Below, piece by piece: positions 8,714 through 17,372 of a DNA stretch of 64,000 nucleotides. The DNA comes from Massilia sp. Leaf139 (lineage in GTDB: Bacteria; Pseudomonadota; Gammaproteobacteria; Burkholderiales; Burkholderiaceae_D). The DNA is taken from the NCBI RefSeq assembly GCF_001424165.1, contig NZ_LMOJ01000026.1, positions 1 through 64,000 on the forward strand, given 5' to 3'. A program made the position numbers and the translations under genes. The notes beneath the pieces are model-generated. The model was given only the letters and a program-made list of their open reading frames with translations. It was not told the DNA's origin and searched no databases. Each line of letters starts with the position of its first letter. The stretch's first letter is position 1.

Positions 8714-9403
8714 TCAAGAGGCCTCGAGCGCCGCGGACTGGCGCGCCACCGCGGCGCGCGCCGTGGCCAGCGCCTGCGCCGCCAGCGTGGGCCGGGGCGC
8801 CGCTTCCGCCCGCGCCAGCGCCGTGGCCGCGCCGTGCAGGCCGAGCGTGGTGCAGCCTTCGCGCAGGCGGCGCAGGCGCTCCGCCACCGCATCGGCTTCG
8901 CCGCGCGCCAGGGCGGCGTCGATAAAGGCTTCCCCCTCGTTCAGCTGGCGCGCCAGTCCGCCGAGATAGAGCGCCAGCCGATCGGGGCCGATGCCGAGGC
9001 GGCGCGCGCTGGTGGCCGGATCTTCATCGGCCGCGAGCGCCATCAGGTGCGGGCGCAGGCCCTCGATGCGGAAGGGTTTCACGACATAGCCGTTCGCGCC
9101 CAGCGCCTCGGCCTCGCCCATGGTTGCCGCATCGTTGGCGGCCGAGACCAGCACGAAGGGCAGCCCGGCCAGCTCCGTCGTGGCGCGCACGCGCGCCAGC
9201 AGTTCGGTGCCCGAGAGCCCGGGCATGCGCAGGTCGCAGAAGACGATCGCGGGCAGCGAACCCGATTGCAAGCCGGCCTGCAGCTGGCGCCAGGCGTCAG
9301 CGCCGTCCTCGGCTTCGAGGATCTCGTACTTGCCGCAGCTGTCGACCAGATGCATCAGCATCATGCGCGACACCACGTCGTCATCGACCACCAGCACCTT
9401 CAT
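8714..9403 (-). CDS. Response regulator with receiver domain and degenerate HPt-like C-terminus
   Basis: The product (229 aa) begins with a receiver domain: acidic pocket in VLVVDDDVVSRMM, phospho-acceptor aspartate in VFCDLRMPGLSG, and the conserved lysine in YVVKPFRIEG. There is no DNA-binding output domain. Residues about 130-229 are alanine-rich and helical; RLREGCTTLGLHGAATAL resembles the HPt signature but lacks the phosphorylatable histidine at the expected place. The gene lies downstream of the giant hybrid kinase on the same strand, with 64 bases between, so the two probably share a pathway. GGGAG precedes the ATG. Calling the C-terminus HPt-like is my inference from the pattern. Confidence 0.85.
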   Translation of the reverse strand: MKVLVVDDDVVSRMMLMHLVDSCGKYEILEAEDGADAWRQLQAGLQSGSLPAIVFCDLRMPGLSGTELLARVRATTELAGLPFVLVSAANDAATMGEAEALGANGYVVKPFRIEGLRPHLMALAADEDPATSARRLGIGPDRLALYLGGLARQLNEGEAFIDAALARGEADAVAERLRRLREGCTTLGLHGAATALARAEAAPRPTLAAQALATARAAVARQSAALEAS

Positions 9404-9467
9404 GACCGCTCCCGGAAATATGTTGCCCTGAGTGTTGCTCTGAAAACATTATACGACGACCAGCTGA

Positions 9468-12400
9468 TCAGGCCGGCAACCCTTCGAAGGGTGCGAGCCC
9501 GGCGTCGAGGCGCGGCAAGGCGGCTTGCACGTCGCCCAGCCGGCCGCGGTCGGCCGCCGCTTCCAGCGCCGCGCACAGCTCGGCCAGCCCGGCCTCGCCC
9601 AGGTGGGCGGCACTACCGCGCAGGCCGTGCAGCACGCGCGCGCAGGCTTCGGCGTCGGCCGTGTCGAGGGCCGCACGCAGCTCGGCGCGGCGGCGCGGCA
9701 GGTCGGCGGCGAAGGCCGCACGCATGCGCGCCTGAAACGCGGCGGCGCGATCCTCGGGCGGCGGCGCCGCTGTGGCCGGGGCCATGGCGTCGCCGACGCC
9801 GAACATGGCGTCCAGCTCGGCCGTGCTGGGCGCAGCGGGCGCGCCTGGGCTTGCAGGCGCCATCGGCGGCAACGCGATGCCGCGCTGCAGCTGGCGCTCG
9901 ATCGCGCGGCTCAGCTGGTAGTGCAACGCCGCCTCGTCGATCGGCTTGGCCAGGAAGCCGTCCATGCCGCAGGCCAGGTAGCGGTCGCGGTCCTCGTCGC
10001 TGGCGTTGGCGGTGAGCGCGACGATCATCAGGTGCTGATCGAGCACCGGCGCGTCCAGGGTGCCGCCGGCGCGGATCAGGCGGGTGGCGGTGGCGCCGTC
10101 GATGTCCGGCATGCGCCCGTCCATCAGGATCAGGTCGAAGCGGGTGCGCGCGCAGGCGGCGACGGCCAGCGCGCCGTTCTCGACGACCTCGATCTGGTGG
10201 CCCATCTCCTCGACCATCATGCGGGCGATGATCTGGTTGGTGGCGAAGTCCTCGGCGCACAGCACGCGCAGGCGGTGGGTGTGCGGCAGGCGCGGCGCGT
10301 GTTCGATCGTCGGCGGCTCGACGCCGTCCGCCAGCGGCAGGACGAAGCTGAAGGTGCTGCCCTTCCCCTCCACGCTGGTGACGCCGATGCTGCCGCCCAT
10401 CAGCTCGACCAGCTGACGGCAAATCGCCAAGCCGAGGCCGGTTCCGCCGTAGCGGCGCGTCGTCGTGCTGTCGGCCTGCTCGAATTTCTGGAACAGGCGC
10501 GGCAGCGCGCTCGATGCGATACCGATTCCGGTGTCTTGCACCGAAAAACGTATCATGTGCCGCGTGCCTTCGGCCTGGTCTTCAGGCCGGCGTTCGATGC
10601 GCAGCGTCACCTGCCCGCTCGGCGTGAACTTGAAGGCGTTGCCGACCAGGTTGATCAGCACCTGGCGCAGGCGCGTCGGGTCGCCCAGCACGAAGCGCGG
10701 CAGGTCGTCGCCCGGTTCGATCGCGAAGCCCACGCTGTGCGCGGCCGCCTGTTCGCCGAACAAACCGACCACGTTGCCGATCGCGGCGTCGAGCGCGAAG
10801 TCGATGTTCTCGATGGTGAGTTTACCCGCCTCAATCTTCGAGAAGTCGAGCAGGTCGTTGATGATCGCCAGCAGCGACTGGGCGTTCGCCTGGCCGCGCG
10901 CGATCTGCTCGCGCGTGCTCTCGCGCACGCCGCCGTCGCGCAGGGCGAAGCCGAGCATGCCGATCACGCCGGCCAGCGGCGTGCGCATCTCGTGGCTCAT
11001 GTTGGCCAGGAACTCGGACTTCTGGCGCGCCGCGTCCTCGGCGCGCTGCTTGGCCAGCTGCAGGCGCTGCTCGTTGTCGTACAGGGCGCGGTTGGCCGCG
11101 GCCAGTTCGTCGGTGTTGCGCCGCACCTCGCGCTCGCGCTCGCGCAATTCCTCGGTCTGGCGTTCCAGCAGGCGGTTCTGCAGGCCGATCTCTTCGGTAC
11201 GCGCATTCACCTCGCGCTCCAGGCGCAGCTTCTGGTTCGACAGGCGCCGCACGCGCATCGTAAAGCCGGCATAGCCGGCGCCGGCCAGCAGCAAGGCGCA
11301 GGCGCTGCGGAACCACCAGGTCCCCCAGGCCGGCGGCTCGACCGTGATCGCCAGGCGCGCCGGGGTCTCGCTCCAGACCCCGTCCTTGTTGGCGGCGCGC
11401 ACCAGGAACACGTACTCCCCCGGATCGAGGTTGGTGTAGGTGGCAAAGCGCTTGCCGGCGTCGGCGCTGACCCAGCCCTGGTCGAAGCCTTCGAGCTTGT
11501 AGGCGAAGCGGTTGCGCTTGGGCGCGGCGTAGTGCAGGGCCGAGAATTCGAGCGAGAAGACCGTGTGCTTCGACGACAGCGTGATCGCATGCGCGTTCTC
11601 CACCGGCCCGTCGAGCAGGCTAGGGTCGGCCTGCTGCACCGGCTGGTTGAAGATCTGGATGCCGGTGATGACCGCGCGCGGGGCGATGCGGTTGTGGCGC
11701 AGCGCCCGTGGGTCGAAGGCGGTGATGCCGTTGAAGCCGCCGAAGTACAGGGTGCCGTCCGGCGCACGCAAGGCCGAGATGTCGAAATAGGCGCCGTCGA
11801 TGGTGCCGTCGGCCGCCGTGTAGCTGCGCCAGCGGTTGGTGGACGGGTCGAAACGCGACAGGCCGCTGGCGGTGCTGACCCAGATCACGCCGTCCAGGTC
11901 TTCGAGGATCGACGCCACCGAATCGTCGACCAGGCCGTCTTTAGTTGTGTAGCGCACGAAGCTGACCGAGCCGTCGGCCGCGGTCACCATCTTGTTCAGG
12001 CCGACGGCGGTGCCGACCCAGACATTGCCCCCACGGTCTTCCAGCAGCGCGTGCACCTCGTCGTGACTGAGGCTGCTCGCGTTGTAGGCGTCGTGGCGGA
12101 AATGGCGGAAGCGCTTGTTGACGCGGTCGAGCAGATCCAGGCCGTTGAAAGAGCCGACCCAGAAGCGCCCGCGCCGGTCTTCCAGCACCGGACGCACGAT
12201 GTTGTCGGCCAGGCTGGCCTGGCGATTCGGGTCGTGGCGGAAGGTCTCCAGATCGCCCGTGCGCGGTTCGAGCCGGTGCAGGCCGCCGCGCGTGGAGATC
12301 CAGACCGCGCCGTCGCGCCCCAGCGTCAGCGCGCGCACGTTGTTGGCGTTGACGTCGCCCGGCACCAGCACGCGGCGCGTGAAGCGCCCGCTCGTCACGT

Positions 12401-13757
12401 CGAAGCGCGTGATGCCGGTGCGCCCGCCGATCCAGACGATGCCGTCGCGGTCGCGTACGACGGCATTGATCGAGGGGTCGATCGGGCTGTTCGGGTTGTC
12501 GGGCTCGTGGCGCCAGATGCGGTAGGCGGCGGCGCCGCTTTTTGACGGATCGTACAGCTGCAGGGTGCTGGCGCTGGCCAGCCACAGTTTGCCGGTGCCG
12601 TCGTTGTCGATGGCGCGCACGCGGTTGTCGGCGGGGATGCCGAAGCCGTCCTCGGCGCGCACGATGCGTGCGAAGCCGCCGCTGCCGAGATCGACGCGCG
12701 AGACGCCGCCATACCAGGTGCCGACCCAGAAGGTGCCGACGCGGTCGCGAAACAGCGAGGCGATGTGGTCGTCGGCCAGGCTGTGCTTGTCGGTGACGAT
12801 GCGGCGTGTCGCCTCGAAGCGGTCGCTCGATGCGTCCCAGCGGTACAGGCCGTCGTCGTGGCCGCCGACCCAGACCTGCCCCTTGCCGTCGTCGTAGAGC
12901 ACCGAGATCCAGACCCGCGGGATGCCGTCCTCGGGGCCGTAGCGGCGCGCGGGTGCGCCAGCCGCGGCCAGCGGCATGCGTTCGAGTCCGGTCAGGAGGC
13001 CGATCCAGAGATTGTCGGTGGCGTCGACCAGCAGCGCCTGCACCGCGGGCCGGTCGTTCGACGCCAGCGCGTGGTGCACGAAGCGCTGCGCGCCAGGGTC
13101 GAGGCTGTCGACGCCGGCGGCGGTGCCGATCCAGAGGCGGCCGCGGCGGTCGCGGGCGAGTGCGTTGATGTCGTCGCTGACGAGACTATGCGGGTCGCCG
13201 GGGCTATGGTGCCAGGTCGTGAAGCGCCCGCTGGCGATGTCGAAATGCTGCAGGCCGTCGGCGGTGCCGAGCCAGAGGCCCTCCTTGCCGTCGTCGATGA
13301 TGGCGCGCACGTGGCGGTTGCCGTTGCCGCGCCGCGCCGGCTCCTCGGGCAGGAAATGGCGGAAGGTCTGGGTCGCCGGATCGAACAGGTCGAGGCCGCC
13401 GTCGCTGCCGATCCACAGGCGTCCGTACTTGTCCACGTGCAGCACGCGCACCCAGTTGTTGCCCAGGGTTTCGGGCCTGCCGACGGCATTGCGGTAATTG
13501 ACGTAGCGGTAGCCGTCGAAGCGCGACAGGCCGTACTGGGTGCCGAACCACATGAAGCCGTCGCGATCCTGGGCCATGGCCAGCACCGATTCCTGGGCCA
13601 GGCCGTCTTCCACGCCCAGGTGTTCGAAGCGCAGGGTCGGCGCCGGCGCGGCCCAGGCCGGCGTGCCGAAACAGGCGGCCAGCAGCAACAGCAGTGCCGG
13701 CAGCAGCGTCCTCAGGTATTGCGCGGTGGATGGGAAAATAGGCAGTTGGGCGTTCAC
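9468..13757 (-). CDS. Hybrid two-component histidine kinase with beta-propeller sensor, REC and HPt domains
   Basis: The product (1429 aa) has a signal peptide (to about residue 37, ending AWAAP), then two-component-regulator propeller repeats (GLSRFDGYRYVNY, WIGSDGGLDLFDP and many similar blades) to about residue 690, a Y_Y_Y domain, one transmembrane helix near residues 800-815 and a coiled coil. The cytoplasmic part holds HisKA with His922 in NMSHEMRTPLAG, an ATPase domain (GTGLGLAI), a receiver with Asp1213 (LILMDGRMP) and a C-terminal HPt domain with His1377 (HGLRGSAAHLG). A full phosphorelay is therefore present in one protein. Periplasmic propellers of this kind often sense polysaccharide fragments. 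The start is a GTG. A response regulator gene follows downstream. Confidence 0.95.
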   Translation of the reverse strand: MNAQLPIFPSTAQYLRTLLPALLLLLAACFGTPAWAAPAPTLRFEHLGVEDGLAQESVLAMAQDRDGFMWFGTQYGLSRFDGYRYVNYRNAVGRPETLGNNWVRVLHVDKYGRLWIGSDGGLDLFDPATQTFRHFLPEEPARRGNGNRHVRAIIDDGKEGLWLGTADGLQHFDIASGRFTTWHHSPGDPHSLVSDDINALARDRRGRLWIGTAAGVDSLDPGAQRFVHHALASNDRPAVQALLVDATDNLWIGLLTGLERMPLAAAGAPARRYGPEDGIPRVWISVLYDDGKGQVWVGGHDDGLYRWDASSDRFEATRRIVTDKHSLADDHIASLFRDRVGTFWVGTWYGGVSRVDLGSGGFARIVRAEDGFGIPADNRVRAIDNDGTGKLWLASASTLQLYDPSKSGAAAYRIWRHEPDNPNSPIDPSINAVVRDRDGIVWIGGRTGITRFDVTSGRFTRRVLVPGDVNANNVRALTLGRDGAVWISTRGGLHRLEPRTGDLETFRHDPNRQASLADNIVRPVLEDRRGRFWVGSFNGLDLLDRVNKRFRHFRHDAYNASSLSHDEVHALLEDRGGNVWVGTAVGLNKMVTAADGSVSFVRYTTKDGLVDDSVASILEDLDGVIWVSTASGLSRFDPSTNRWRSYTAADGTIDGAYFDISALRAPDGTLYFGGFNGITAFDPRALRHNRIAPRAVITGIQIFNQPVQQADPSLLDGPVENAHAITLSSKHTVFSLEFSALHYAAPKRNRFAYKLEGFDQGWVSADAGKRFATYTNLDPGEYVFLVRAANKDGVWSETPARLAITVEPPAWGTWWFRSACALLLAGAGYAGFTMRVRRLSNQKLRLEREVNARTEEIGLQNRLLERQTEELREREREVRRNTDELAAANRALYDNEQRLQLAKQRAEDAARQKSEFLANMSHEMRTPLAGVIGMLGFALRDGGVRESTREQIARGQANAQSLLAIINDLLDFSKIEAGKLTIENIDFALDAAIGNVVGLFGEQAAAHSVGFAIEPGDDLPRFVLGDPTRLRQVLINLVGNAFKFTPSGQVTLRIERRPEDQAEGTRHMIRFSVQDTGIGIASSALPRLFQKFEQADSTTTRRYGGTGLGLAICRQLVELMGGSIGVTSVEGKGSTFSFVLPLADGVEPPTIEHAPRLPHTHRLRVLCAEDFATNQIIARMMVEEMGHQIEVVENGALAVAACARTRFDLILMDGRMPDIDGATATRLIRAGGTLDAPVLDQHLMIVALTANASDEDRDRYLACGMDGFLAKPIDEAALHYQLSRAIERQLQRGIALPPMAPASPGAPAAPSTAELDAMFGVGDAMAPATAAPPPEDRAAAFQARMRAAFAADLPRRRAELRAALDTADAEACARVLHGLRGSAAHLGEAGLAELCAALEAAADRGRLGDVQAALPRLDAGLAPFEGLPA

Positions 13758-13815
13758 TCCGTAAGGTTATCAAACAAAGCAGAGCCCAAGGGCAATTATT
13801 GCCTTTAAGCTAAAG

Positions 13816-15591
13816 CTAATCGCCTTTCGCCACCCCTTCGCGTCGCGGATCCGCACCACCGAACCACCAGGGCTCGCCGTGGATCGGCAGGCGCATGATG
13901 CCGTGCAGTCCGGAATTCTGTTCGCTCTGGCGCAGCGCGTGGCCGCGTGCCTTGAGCGCGTCGATCGTCGCCTGCGGGAAGCGCCCCGCTTCCAGTTCGG
14001 TCGGGCCATTGCGGCTGCCGAAGTTCGGCAGCGCGATCGCCTGCTGCACGTTCAGGCCCCAGTCGAGGGTGCCGACCAGCACCTTGGCCACGTAATTGAT
14101 GATGGCCGGGCCGCCGGGCGAGCCGACCGCCAGCACCAGCTGCCCGGTCTTCTTGTCGAACACGACGGTCGGCGACATCGCGCTGCGCGGACGTTTGCCG
14201 GGCTCGACGCGGTTGGCGATCGGGCCGTTGGCATCGCGCGAGTCGAAGGAAAAATCGGTGAGCTGGTTGTTCAGGATGAAGCCGTTGACCATCTGGCGCG
14301 AACCGAAGGCGTCCTCCACCGTCGTCGTCATCGACAGGCCGGCGCCCTTGCCGTCGACCACCACCAGGTGCGAGGTCGAGGGCGTCTCGATGGCGTTGTC
14401 CTTTCCCCAGGCCACGTCCATCCCCGGCGGCTTACCGGCCGGCGCTTCGCCCAGCGACTTCTCGCCGATCAGGCCGGCGCGCTGGGCCAGATAGCTCTTG
14501 TCGATCAGGCTCGGCAGGCCGCGGCCCGGCAGCGGGACGAAGTCGGTATCGGCCGCGTAGCGGTTGCGGTCGGCATAGGCCAAGCGCCCCACTTCCGAAA
14601 ACAGGTGCACGGCGTCCGGCCCCGGCACGCCGTCCTTCGGCGCGAGGCTGGCCATGTCGCGCGTCTCGAACATGCCCAGCATCTGCGACACCGCTATGCC
14701 GCCCGAGGATGGCGGCGGCATGCCGCAGACGGTGTAGGCGCGGTAGTCGCTGCAGACCGGCTCGCGCAGCTTGGGGCGGTAGTCGGCGATGTCCTTGGCC
14801 GTCAGCAGACCCGGATTGGTCGGGTGGCCCTTGACCTTGGCCGCGATGTCGCGCGCAATGTGGCCCTTGTAGAAAACGTCCGCGCCGCCCGCGGCGATCT
14901 CGCGCAGGGTCTTGGCCAGGGCCGGATTCTTGAGGACGTGGCCGACCGGCCAGGGCTTGCCGGCAGGGTCGTAGAAATAGTTGGCGGCCGCCGGATCCTT
15001 GCGGATGTGGGCGTCCCAGGTCAGCAGGCCATTCAGGCGCGGACTGACCGCGAAGCCCCGTTCCGAGAGCCGGATCGCCGGCGCGAACAGGGTTTTCCAG
15101 GGCAGCTTGCCGTGCTGCTTGTGCGCCAGCTCCAGCATGCGCAGCACGCCCGGCGCACCGACCGAGCGGCCGCCGACCACACCCGCCGTGCGCGACAGCG
15201 GCGTGCCGTCCGGATTCTGGAACAGGCGTTCGTTGGCGGCTTTCGGCGCCGTCTCGCGGCCGTCGAAGGCCTGCACCTTCTTGCCGTCGTAATGCATGAG
15301 GAAGGCGCCGCCGCCGATGCCCGAACTCTGCGGTTCGACCAGGGTCAGCACCAGCTGGGTCGCGATCGCCGCATCGATCGCGGCGCCGCCCTGCTTCAGG
15401 ATCTCGTAGCCGGCTTCCACGGCCAGCGGATTGGCGGCGGCGACCATGTACTTGCGGGCGGCCCAGCCGGCTTTTTCCTGGTAGCCGGTGGCGATTTCGG
15501 GGGCGCGCTGGGCGGTGTCCTGTGCCAGCACCGGTTGCGCGGCGCATGCCAGCAAGGCTGCGGCCGCGGCAAACATCTTCAACTTGGTCAT
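13816..15591 (-). CDS. ggt: Gamma-glutamyltransferase (glutathione hydrolase)
   Basis: The product (591 aa) is a periplasmic gamma-glutamyltransferase that cleaves glutathione and transfers the gamma-glutamyl group. A signal peptide (MTKLKMFAAAAALLACAAQPVLAQ) opens the protein. Family landmarks are QSSGIGGGAFLMHYDG, the autoprocessing site TSTSHLVVVD with nucleophile Thr406, and GNPGGP-like SPGGPAIINYV near the C-terminal third. The precursor should self-cleave before Thr406 into large and small subunits. GGAGATCCG precedes the ATG. The gene stands alone on the minus strand and is separated from the upstream dehydrogenase gene by a terminator. The length is typical for the family. Confidence 0.95.
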   Translation of the reverse strand: MTKLKMFAAAAALLACAAQPVLAQDTAQRAPEIATGYQEKAGWAARKYMVAAANPLAVEAGYEILKQGGAAIDAAIATQLVLTLVEPQSSGIGGGAFLMHYDGKKVQAFDGRETAPKAANERLFQNPDGTPLSRTAGVVGGRSVGAPGVLRMLELAHKQHGKLPWKTLFAPAIRLSERGFAVSPRLNGLLTWDAHIRKDPAAANYFYDPAGKPWPVGHVLKNPALAKTLREIAAGGADVFYKGHIARDIAAKVKGHPTNPGLLTAKDIADYRPKLREPVCSDYRAYTVCGMPPPSSGGIAVSQMLGMFETRDMASLAPKDGVPGPDAVHLFSEVGRLAYADRNRYAADTDFVPLPGRGLPSLIDKSYLAQRAGLIGEKSLGEAPAGKPPGMDVAWGKDNAIETPSTSHLVVVDGKGAGLSMTTTVEDAFGSRQMVNGFILNNQLTDFSFDSRDANGPIANRVEPGKRPRSAMSPTVVFDKKTGQLVLAVGSPGGPAIINYVAKVLVGTLDWGLNVQQAIALPNFGSRNGPTELEAGRFPQATIDALKARGHALRQSEQNSGLHGIMRLPIHGEPWWFGGADPRREGVAKGD

Positions 15592-15606
15592 CGGATCTCC
15601 AAATGC

Positions 15607-15637
15607 AAAACGGGCGTGCGAGGTGTCCGCACGCCCG
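15607..15637 (-). terminator. Rho-independent terminator after the SDR gene
   Basis: A perfect 10-base stem (CGGGCGTGCG at 15611 with CGCACGCCCG ending at 15637) with a seven-base loop is followed on the minus strand by TTTT. It lies about 50 bases after the dehydrogenase stop and before ggt, so it should isolate the two genes. Confidence 0.75.
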
Positions 15638-15685
15638 ATACCGTTGGCATCCTACATCAAATTGTCAGATGCTTCTTTCCGGTAG

Positions 15686-16444
15686 TTACTTCGGCTGCAT
15701 GCGGATGGCACCGTCCAGGCGGATGGTTTCGCCGTTGAGCATCACGTTCTCGATGATCGCCTTGGCCAGGTGCGCGTATTCCTTCGGCATGCCCAGGCGC
15801 GGCGGGAACGGCACCATCTTGCCCAGCGAATCGCGCACTTCCTGCGGCATGCCCATCAGCATCGGCGTCTCGAAGATGCCCGGGGCGATCGTCATCACGC
15901 GGATGCCGCTGCGCGCCAGGTCGCGCGCCATCGGCAGCGTCATGCCGGCCACGGCCGCTTTCGAGGAACCGTAGGCCGCCTGGCCGATCTGGCCGTCGAA
16001 GGCCGCGACCGAGGCGGTGTTGATGATGATCCCGCGCTCGCCGTATTCAGCGCCTTCCGTGTTGCCCATCGCTTCGGCCGCCAGGCGCGACATGTTGAAG
16101 GTGCCGACCAGGTTGATGTTCACCGCGCGCTGGAACACGTCCAGCGGATGCGGGCCGTCCTTGCCGACGGTCTTCACGGCCGGCGCCACGCCGGCGCAAT
16201 TGACCAGGCCACGCAGCGTGCCCATGGCCGTTGCGGCCGCCACGACCGCCTGGCCATCGGCTTCGGAGGTGACGTCGCACTTGACGAACTGGCCGTTCAG
16301 CTCGGCCGCCAGGGCCGTGCCGGCTTCCACCTGCACGTCGGCGATGACGACCTTGCCGCCCGCTTCCGTGATCATGCGCGCAGTGGCCGCTCCCAGGCCC
16401 GACGCACCGCCGGTGATGATGAACACATTGTTCTGAATTTGCAT
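15686..16444 (-). CDS. Short-chain dehydrogenase, 3-hydroxyacyl-CoA dehydrogenase (HSD10-like)
   Basis: The product (252 aa) is a classical SDR with the NAD-binding TGGASGLG at residues 11-18 and the catalytic set Ser145, Tyr158 and Lys162 (AYGSSKAAV). NCAG at residues 82-85 is the usual structural motif. APGIFETPMLMGMP and the overall similarity to type II 3-hydroxyacyl-CoA dehydrogenases suggest a role in fatty-acid or branched-chain amino-acid degradation. I chose the ATG at 16444, which has AAGGA upstream; the longer frame to 16477 lacks one. It is transcribed alone. The SDR fold is certain, the substrate is inferred. Confidence 0.88.
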   Translation of the reverse strand: MQIQNNVFIITGGASGLGAATARMITEAGGKVVIADVQVEAGTALAAELNGQFVKCDVTSEADGQAVVAAATAMGTLRGLVNCAGVAPAVKTVGKDGPHPLDVFQRAVNINLVGTFNMSRLAAEAMGNTEGAEYGERGIIINTASVAAFDGQIGQAAYGSSKAAVAGMTLPMARDLARSGIRVMTIAPGIFETPMLMGMPQEVRDSLGKMVPFPPRLGMPKEYAHLAKAIIENVMLNGETIRLDGAIRMQPK

Positions 16445-16581
16445 GGTTTTCCTTTTTGTCCCTGTTGGCGTTTCCATTGACGTTTACGTTAACGTCAACC
16501 CACGGGATTGTAGCGAACTTTTGCAAGGAATAACCACGTTTGTCGTAAAAGCCTGCCGGGCCGTCCTGCACCCAGGTTTCC

Positions 16582-17184
16582 TTAGAAGCACTGCACCGTC
16601 GATCCGCTGCGCGTACACAGCCGGCCCTGGCTGTTGACGGACGCATTGCCGACGCCGCCGTTGTAGGTGGCGCCGTTGGTATCGGCACAGCTGCTGCCGA
16701 CGCAGCTGATCTGCGCCGGGCCGGGATTGCCCGCCGCCGGCTGGGGCGGCGGAGGCGCTGCCAGCCGGGCCGGACTGGCGGCGAGCGCGGGCACCACGTC
16801 CACCCGCTGCGGCGCCGAGCGGCGCGCGCTGCGGTTGGCGTTCTTTTTTTGCTCCTTGTTTTTTTTCACCGCCGGATCTTGCGGCTGCGGGGCGGGACGC
16901 GCCGAAGGATCAACTTCCTGCTGCCGGCCCGCCGGGGTGGCGCCGGCCTTTTCTTCCTGGGCTTGCGGGGTCTGCTCGGGCTGGGCGCCCGGCTCGGACT
17001 TGAGCGGCTGCGGGTGCAGCACCGGGCCGTAGCTGGGGCCGGCTGGGGCCGGGGTGCGCTGGTTTGCCTGCCCCTGGGACTGGGATGCCGTCTGCCCGGC
17101 CGCGGTGGCGGCGGCCAGTGCCACCAGCAGCGCCACGGCGATCTGGATAGCGCGCAGTGGTTTCGAATGTTTGGCGTGTTTCAT
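16582..17184 (-). CDS. Secreted low-complexity protein with cysteine-bearing C-terminus
   Basis: The product (200 aa) starts MKHAKHSKPLRAIQIAV with a signal peptide ending near ATAAGQ. The mature part is rich in Pro, Gln, Ala and Lys (QPQDPAVKKNKEQKKNANR) and probably disordered. The last 45 residues change character: ISCVGSSCADTNGATYNGG and RLCTRSGSTVQCF carry four cysteines, suggesting a small disulfide-bonded domain. The start at 17184 has GGAGG five bases upstream. I do not recognise a family. Its neighbours (dehydrogenase, CoA-transferase) give no hint of function. Confidence 0.7.
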   Translation of the reverse strand: MKHAKHSKPLRAIQIAVALLVALAAATAAGQTASQSQGQANQRTPAPAGPSYGPVLHPQPLKSEPGAQPEQTPQAQEEKAGATPAGRQQEVDPSARPAPQPQDPAVKKNKEQKKNANRSARRSAPQRVDVVPALAASPARLAAPPPPQPAAGNPGPAQISCVGSSCADTNGATYNGGVGNASVNSQGRLCTRSGSTVQCF

Positions 17185-17372
17185 GTTCGCCTCCGTCGGC
17201 GGCTTCATTGATACCCCATTATCCGCCGCCGTGCCCGTACACGGCGCGCGCCTTCGTCCGCCTGGCCGCGGCCTGTGTGCCTGCGCGTGTCATGTTTGCG
17301 TCAGCTTCGCGCGGTAGGCTGAGCGACAATCCGCCCGGCGAGGCGCGCGAACTCACATGAATGGAGACGGCA

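Noticed and set aside
9468..13757. Long plus-strand open frames opposite the hybrid kinase and other genes
   Set aside because: They are composition shadows rich in Arg, Ala, His and Gly with no domains; the minus-strand frames have clear families.
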